Shown here: positions 62,596 to 64,000 of the stretch, one piece after another
Layout of the letters: the number at the start of each line of letters is the position of its first letter
How positions within the stretch are numbered: position 1 is the first letter of the stretch
NCBI RefSeq assembly: GCF_004123845.1
Contig: NZ_NBDP01000030.1
Location: forward strand, 186,001 to 250,000
From: Allobosea sp. Tri-44
GTDB lineage: Bacteria > Pseudomonadota > Alphaproteobacteria > Rhizobiales > Beijerinckiaceae
Direction: 5' to 3'
DNA length: 64,000 nucleotides
Position numbers and translations under genes: made by a program
Notes under the pieces: model-generated
What the model was told of the DNA's origin: nothing
Database searches by the model: none
The model's input: only the letters and a program-made list of their open reading frames with translations

Positions 62596-64000
62596 TCAGG
62601 CTGCGTGACGCGCGGGACTCGGCGAGGCCTGCCCCCGTAATGGCCCAGGCGCTTCGAGGCTGAAATAGGAGACCAGCGCGGCGAGCCTGTCGGCCTCCTG
62701 CGCCAGGGCCTGCGAGGCTGCGGTCGACTGCTCGGCCATGGCGGCGTTCTGCTGCGTCGCCTGGTCCATCTCGTTGACCGCGGTGTTGACCTCCTGCAGG
62801 CCGGTCGCCTGCTCTTGCGCCGCCGAGGCGATCTCGGCGACCAGCGAGGTGACGCGGGTGATCTCGCCCGACATCCGGCCGAGCGCGCTGCCGGTCTGGC
62901 CGACGAGGGCCACGCCCTTCTCGACCTCGATGCTGGACGCAGTGATCAGGCCCTTGATCTCCTTGGCGGCTTCCGCCGAGCGCTGGGCCAGCGCCCGCAC
63001 CTCGGAGGCGACGACCGCAAAGCCCTTGCCGGCGTCGCCGGCGCGCGCCGCCTCGACCGAGGCGTTGAGCGCGAGCAGATTGGTCTGGAAGGCGATCTCG
63101 TCGATGACGCCGACGATCTGCGAGATCTCCTCGGCCGATTTCTCGATGCCGCCCATGGCCGCAACCGCATCGCGGACGATCTCGCCCGACTGCTCGGCCT
63201 CGCCCTTGACCTGGCTGGTGGCGAGGCTCGCCTGGCGCGCACCCTCGGCGGTTTGGCGCACGGTCGCGGTCAGCTGGTCGAGCGCGGTCGCGGTCTCCTC
63301 GACCGAGGAGGCCTGTTGCTCGGTACGGCTGGCGAGGTCGTCGGCGGCCTGGCTGATCTCGCCCGCGCCCGCCTTCATGCTCTCGGTGTTCGTCGCGATC
63401 TGACGCATCGTATCGCGCAGCTTGGCGATCGCCGAATTGAAGTCGTCCTTCAGCTTGGTATAGCCCGCCGCGACCGGCTGATCGATGCGATAGCCGAGAT
63501 TGCCATTGGCCAGATGCTCCAGGCCGGCACCGAGCGCGGCGACCACGACCGCCAGTTGCCCGGTGGCTTCCTGGCGCTCGGCTTCGTTACGCGTCCTCTC
63601 GGCATCGGCGGCGTGGCGCTGGGCCTCGACCTCCCGCTCCGCATCGCGCTTTTCGGCGGCGATGGCCTCCTTCTCGATCGCGGCGCGCTTGAAGACGTCG
63701 ACGGCCTGCGCCATCTCGCCGATCTCGTCACGGCGCGACAGGGACGGGACGAGCACGTCGCGATCGCCCTGCGCCAGCGCCGTCATCGTGCGCGTCATGC
63801 CGCGGACCGGGGCGGCGATCCAACGGTTCAACATCCAGGCGCAGGCGATCGCCGAGATCAGGCTGACGAGCGCGACCAGGGCCGAAGCCGACATCGCAGC
63901 ATCCATGATCGAACTCAGAGCTGAGATGTCGGAGACGAGCGCATAGGCTCCGATCACATCGCCCCGGTAGTCCCTGACCGGCGCATAGACGATGGCGCTG
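62596..64000 (-). CDS. Methyl-accepting chemotaxis protein, 5' end outside the window
   Basis: The visible 468 codons are open to the right edge. Reading from the edge: the end of a periplasmic sensor ([20 protein letters not shown]), a membrane helix ([20 protein letters not shown]), a HAMP domain ([22 protein letters not shown]), a second HAMP-like segment, then the methylation helices and the signalling hairpin tip [20 protein letters not shown]. It ends in a short Pro/Ala tail without a CheR-tether pentapeptide. It detects an unknown ligand and signals to CheA. An internal GTG at 63957 is not the true start, since the frame continues upstream with family-like sequence. Confidence 0.92.
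   Translation of the reverse strand, partial: SAIVYAPVRDYRGDVIGAYALVSDISALSSIMDAAMSASALVALVSLISAIACAWMLNRWIAAPVRGMTRTMTALAQGDRDVLVPSLSRRDEIGEMAQAVDVFKRAAIEKEAIAAEKRDAEREVEAQRHAADAERTRNEAERQEATGQLAVVVAALGAGLEHLANGNLGYRIDQPVAAGYTKLKDDFNSAIAKLRDTMRQIATNTESMKAGAGEISQAADDLASRTEQQASSVEETATALDQLTATVRQTAEGARQASLATSQVKGEAEQSGEIVRDAVAAMGGIEKSAEEISQIVGVIDEIAFQTNLLALNASVEAARAGDAGKGFAVVASEVRALAQRSAEAAKEIKGLITASSIEVEKGVALVGQTGSALGRMSGEITRVTSLVAEIASAAQEQATGLQEVNTAVNEMDQATQQNAAMAEQSTAASQALAQEADRLAALVSYFSLEAPGPLRGQASPSPARHAA

Overview
The window is high-G+C DNA from an alphaproteobacterium, most likely a Hyphomicrobiales member near Bosea or Methylobacterium. The evidence is the ChvE/GguA/GguB sugar importer, the two-subunit NAD-linked formate dehydrogenase with a fused NuoE/NuoF-like beta subunit, an oxalate-degradation locus, and an extragenic palindrome of a kind common in this order. 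This is a judgement from protein style, not a database result. No rRNA, tRNA, CRISPR array or complete insertion sequence was seen.

Layout. 1-7.3 kb: partial TauE/SafE permease and DsrE-like protein; a three-gene unit (repeat coiled-coil membrane protein, orphan TAXI binding protein, TagO/VasI-like protein); PaaI thioesterase, DusA and a MarR regulator. 7.4-8.2 kb: exported alpha/beta hydrolase, divergent from the MarR gene, with two identical palindromic operators between them. 8.5-14.1 kb: one minus-strand operon chvE-gguA-gguB-gntR-xylB-like for sugar uptake and oxidation. 14.3-16.5 kb: STAS protein, RsbW-like kinase, HAMP-like coiled coil and ParA/MinD ATPase. 16.5-32.9 kb: a type VI secretion (T6SS) region. 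It has a sigma-54-driven hcp-clpV-activator-kinase operon, a short vgrG, three gene fragments joined by apparent deletions (kinase, tssM, PAAR-like), and a four-gene chain coupled by 4-base overlaps (OB/beta-helix, DUF3540, TPR-glycosyltransferase, transglutaminase).

33-60.2 kb is the strongest part of the window: an oxalate/glyoxylate island. gntR-oxc-frc is divergent from tctA-tctC-tctB. fdsA-fdsB is divergent from an ADP-forming acyl-CoA synthetase, which is followed by sucCD and a second gntR. Then comes the operon gcl-hyi-glxR-panE-like-FAH, an IclR regulator, and a divergent second sucCD-like pair. Together these can take up oxalate, activate it, split oxalyl-CoA to formyl-CoA and CO2, oxidise formate to CO2 with NADH, and reduce oxalyl-CoA to glyoxylate (PanE2-type reductase) for assimilation to glycerate. 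Copies of one operator, TGGCAT-N5-ATGCCA, lie in the main promoter regions of this island, which suggests a single FCD-GntR regulon.

60.5-64 kb: PhzS-like flavin monooxygenase, an MFS transporter remnant, a possible 43-codon gene with its own ribosome site and hairpin, and a chemotaxis receptor cut by the window edge.
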